DNA of 6,615 bases from positions 1 to 6,615 of the forward strand of contig JAILGO010000077.1 in the NCBI GenBank assembly GCA_024696725.1. Direction: 5' to 3'. The translations under genes and the position numbers were made by a program. The notes under the pieces are model-generated. The model made no database searches and was not told the origin of the DNA. It was given only the letters and a program-made list of their open reading frames with translations. Shown here in pieces: positions 6,174-6,615 of the stretch. The stretch is from Eubacterium sp. (GTDB lineage Bacteria; Bacillota; Clostridia; Oscillospirales; Acutalibacteraceae). The number at the start of each line of letters is the position of its first letter. Position 1 is the stretch's first letter.

Positions 6174-6207
6174 CGGGCGGGTCTTTGTACCCGCCCGATT
6201 TTATTTT
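6174..6207 (+). terminator. Strong rho-independent terminator after the DUF378 gene, possibly shared with the convergent HNH gene
   Basis: A perfect 9-bp stem, CGGGCGGGT (6174-6182) with ACCCGCCCG (6189-6197), has a 6-nt loop and is followed at once by ATTTTATTTT (6198-6207). It starts 9 nt after the DUF378 stop codon. The convergent HNH gene ends at 6201, so its mRNA would also form this hairpin, but on that strand the following T-run is poor (TACAGCGTTTT). It therefore works best for the plus strand. Confidence 0.9.
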
Positions 6208-6615
6208 GCACCTTTTTTAAGATTGCATTCGCGGCAAAGCATCTGGCAATTTTCAGGCGTTGTATGACCGCCCTTGCTCCAAGGCTTTATATGGTCTGCG
6301 TGCATTTCATCAAACTCAAATTCCTCACCGCATATTGTGCATTTATGGTTTTGCTTTTCATAAGCAGAAAGCGCGTCGCGGCGGTCAAAGGCTCTGATGC
6401 TCAGTTTCCTTTCATTACCGGTAAGCAGATACTCATAAATACCGCTTTTTTTGGTTACATCCTCATCCCCGAGCAAACGTTGGATTTCACTTTCAAGAGC
6501 TTTCGGGTCAAGGTCGGTTCTGCTGCCGTGGGCGTTAAAGAACAGTCCCCAAGGCAAGCCCTTCATCTCTTTTCTGGTTTTGGGGAAAATTGCCTGAATC
6601 CAGTCAATTACCGAA
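6201..6615 (-). CDS. C-terminal part of an HNH endonuclease-domain protein, probably of the DUF262-HNH type; 5' end outside the window
   Basis: The stop codon is at 6201-6203 and the frame is open to the window edge. Reading in from the edge gives SVIDWIQAIFPKTRKE before the first Met (6564-6566). That Met has no well-spaced ribosome binding site and lies within continuous coding-like sequence, so it is probably internal and the protein is truncated by the window. Counting from this Met, a zinc-type HNH domain is visible: Cys76/Cys79 (KCTICG), Asp91/His92 (ADHIKPWSKGGHT), Asn106 (ENCQML), and Cys111/Cys114 with Asn115 (LCRECN). His92 would be the catalytic base. The RAFDRRDALSAYEKQNHKC lead-in and a tail ending just after the HNH resemble DUF262 proteins with C-terminal HNH, a group associated with anti-phage or DNA-restriction functions. 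The DUF262 part itself is not seen, so a stand-alone or other HNH protein remains possible. Codon use differs from manA. Confidence 0.8.
   Translation of the reverse strand, partial: SVIDWIQAIFPKTRKEMKGLPWGLFFNAHGSRTDLDPKALESEIQRLLGDEDVTKKSGIYEYLLTGNERKLSIRAFDRRDALSAYEKQNHKCTICGEEFEFDEMHADHIKPWSKGGHTTPENCQMLCRECNLKKGAK

Noticed and set aside
6564..6566. The ATG at 6566 as the true start of a 121-residue HNH protein
   Set aside because: The frame continues upstream to the window edge with protein-like sequence, and only an AAAGAG immediately adjacent to the ATG precedes it, so an internal Met is more likely.

Overview
The window looks like the chromosome of a Gram-positive anaerobe of the class Clostridia, probably a gut Oscillospiraceae/Ruminococcaceae-type lineage. 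This is an inference from three things: the gene order ABC-F protein / HI0933-like flavoprotein / cmk / plsC / ispH, which is familiar from clostridial genomes; strong AAGGAG-type ribosome binding sites; and a short, stand-alone class I mannose-6-phosphate isomerase. No rRNA, tRNA, CRISPR array or insertion sequence was seen.

From about 4860 down to position 1 lies one tightly packed minus-strand operon, listed in transcription order. An ABC-F ATPase with a GTG start is followed by a BaiN/RdsA-type NAD(P)/FAD oxidoreductase that overlaps it by ATGA. Next come cytidylate kinase after a 12-nt gap, a 1-acyl-glycerol-3-phosphate acyltransferase (PlsC) sharing one base with cmk as TAATG, and IspH overlapping plsC by 11 nt. 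The window edge cuts IspH after residue 139. The operon therefore mixes ribosome-associated, nucleotide, phospholipid and isoprenoid functions, and its junctions are typical of translational coupling.

An AT-rich divergent intergenic region (4860-4967) separates this operon from the plus-strand genes. It carries two plausible back-to-back sigma-70 type promoters whose -35 boxes touch. The rightward one, with an extended -10, drives manA. After manA comes a small two-helix membrane protein of the DUF378 family. Between them is a long perfect inverted repeat that buries the small gene's ribosome binding site. This is either a manA terminator or a translational control hairpin, and it is the most interesting small element in the window. 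A strong GC-rich intrinsic terminator closes this unit at 6174-6207.

The right end holds the C-terminal part of a minus-strand gene with a zinc-type HNH nuclease domain. It resembles the tail of DUF262-HNH proteins, a group linked to defence against foreign DNA. Its codon use differs from that of manA, so it may mark the edge of an accessory region. By eye, the whole window contains no GATC site at all, which suggests past or present selection against that tetranucleotide.

Most of the window is ordinary core genome. Nothing inside it amounts to a demonstrably new multi-gene system. The leads are the hairpin at 5911-5954, the GATC absence and the truncated HNH gene.
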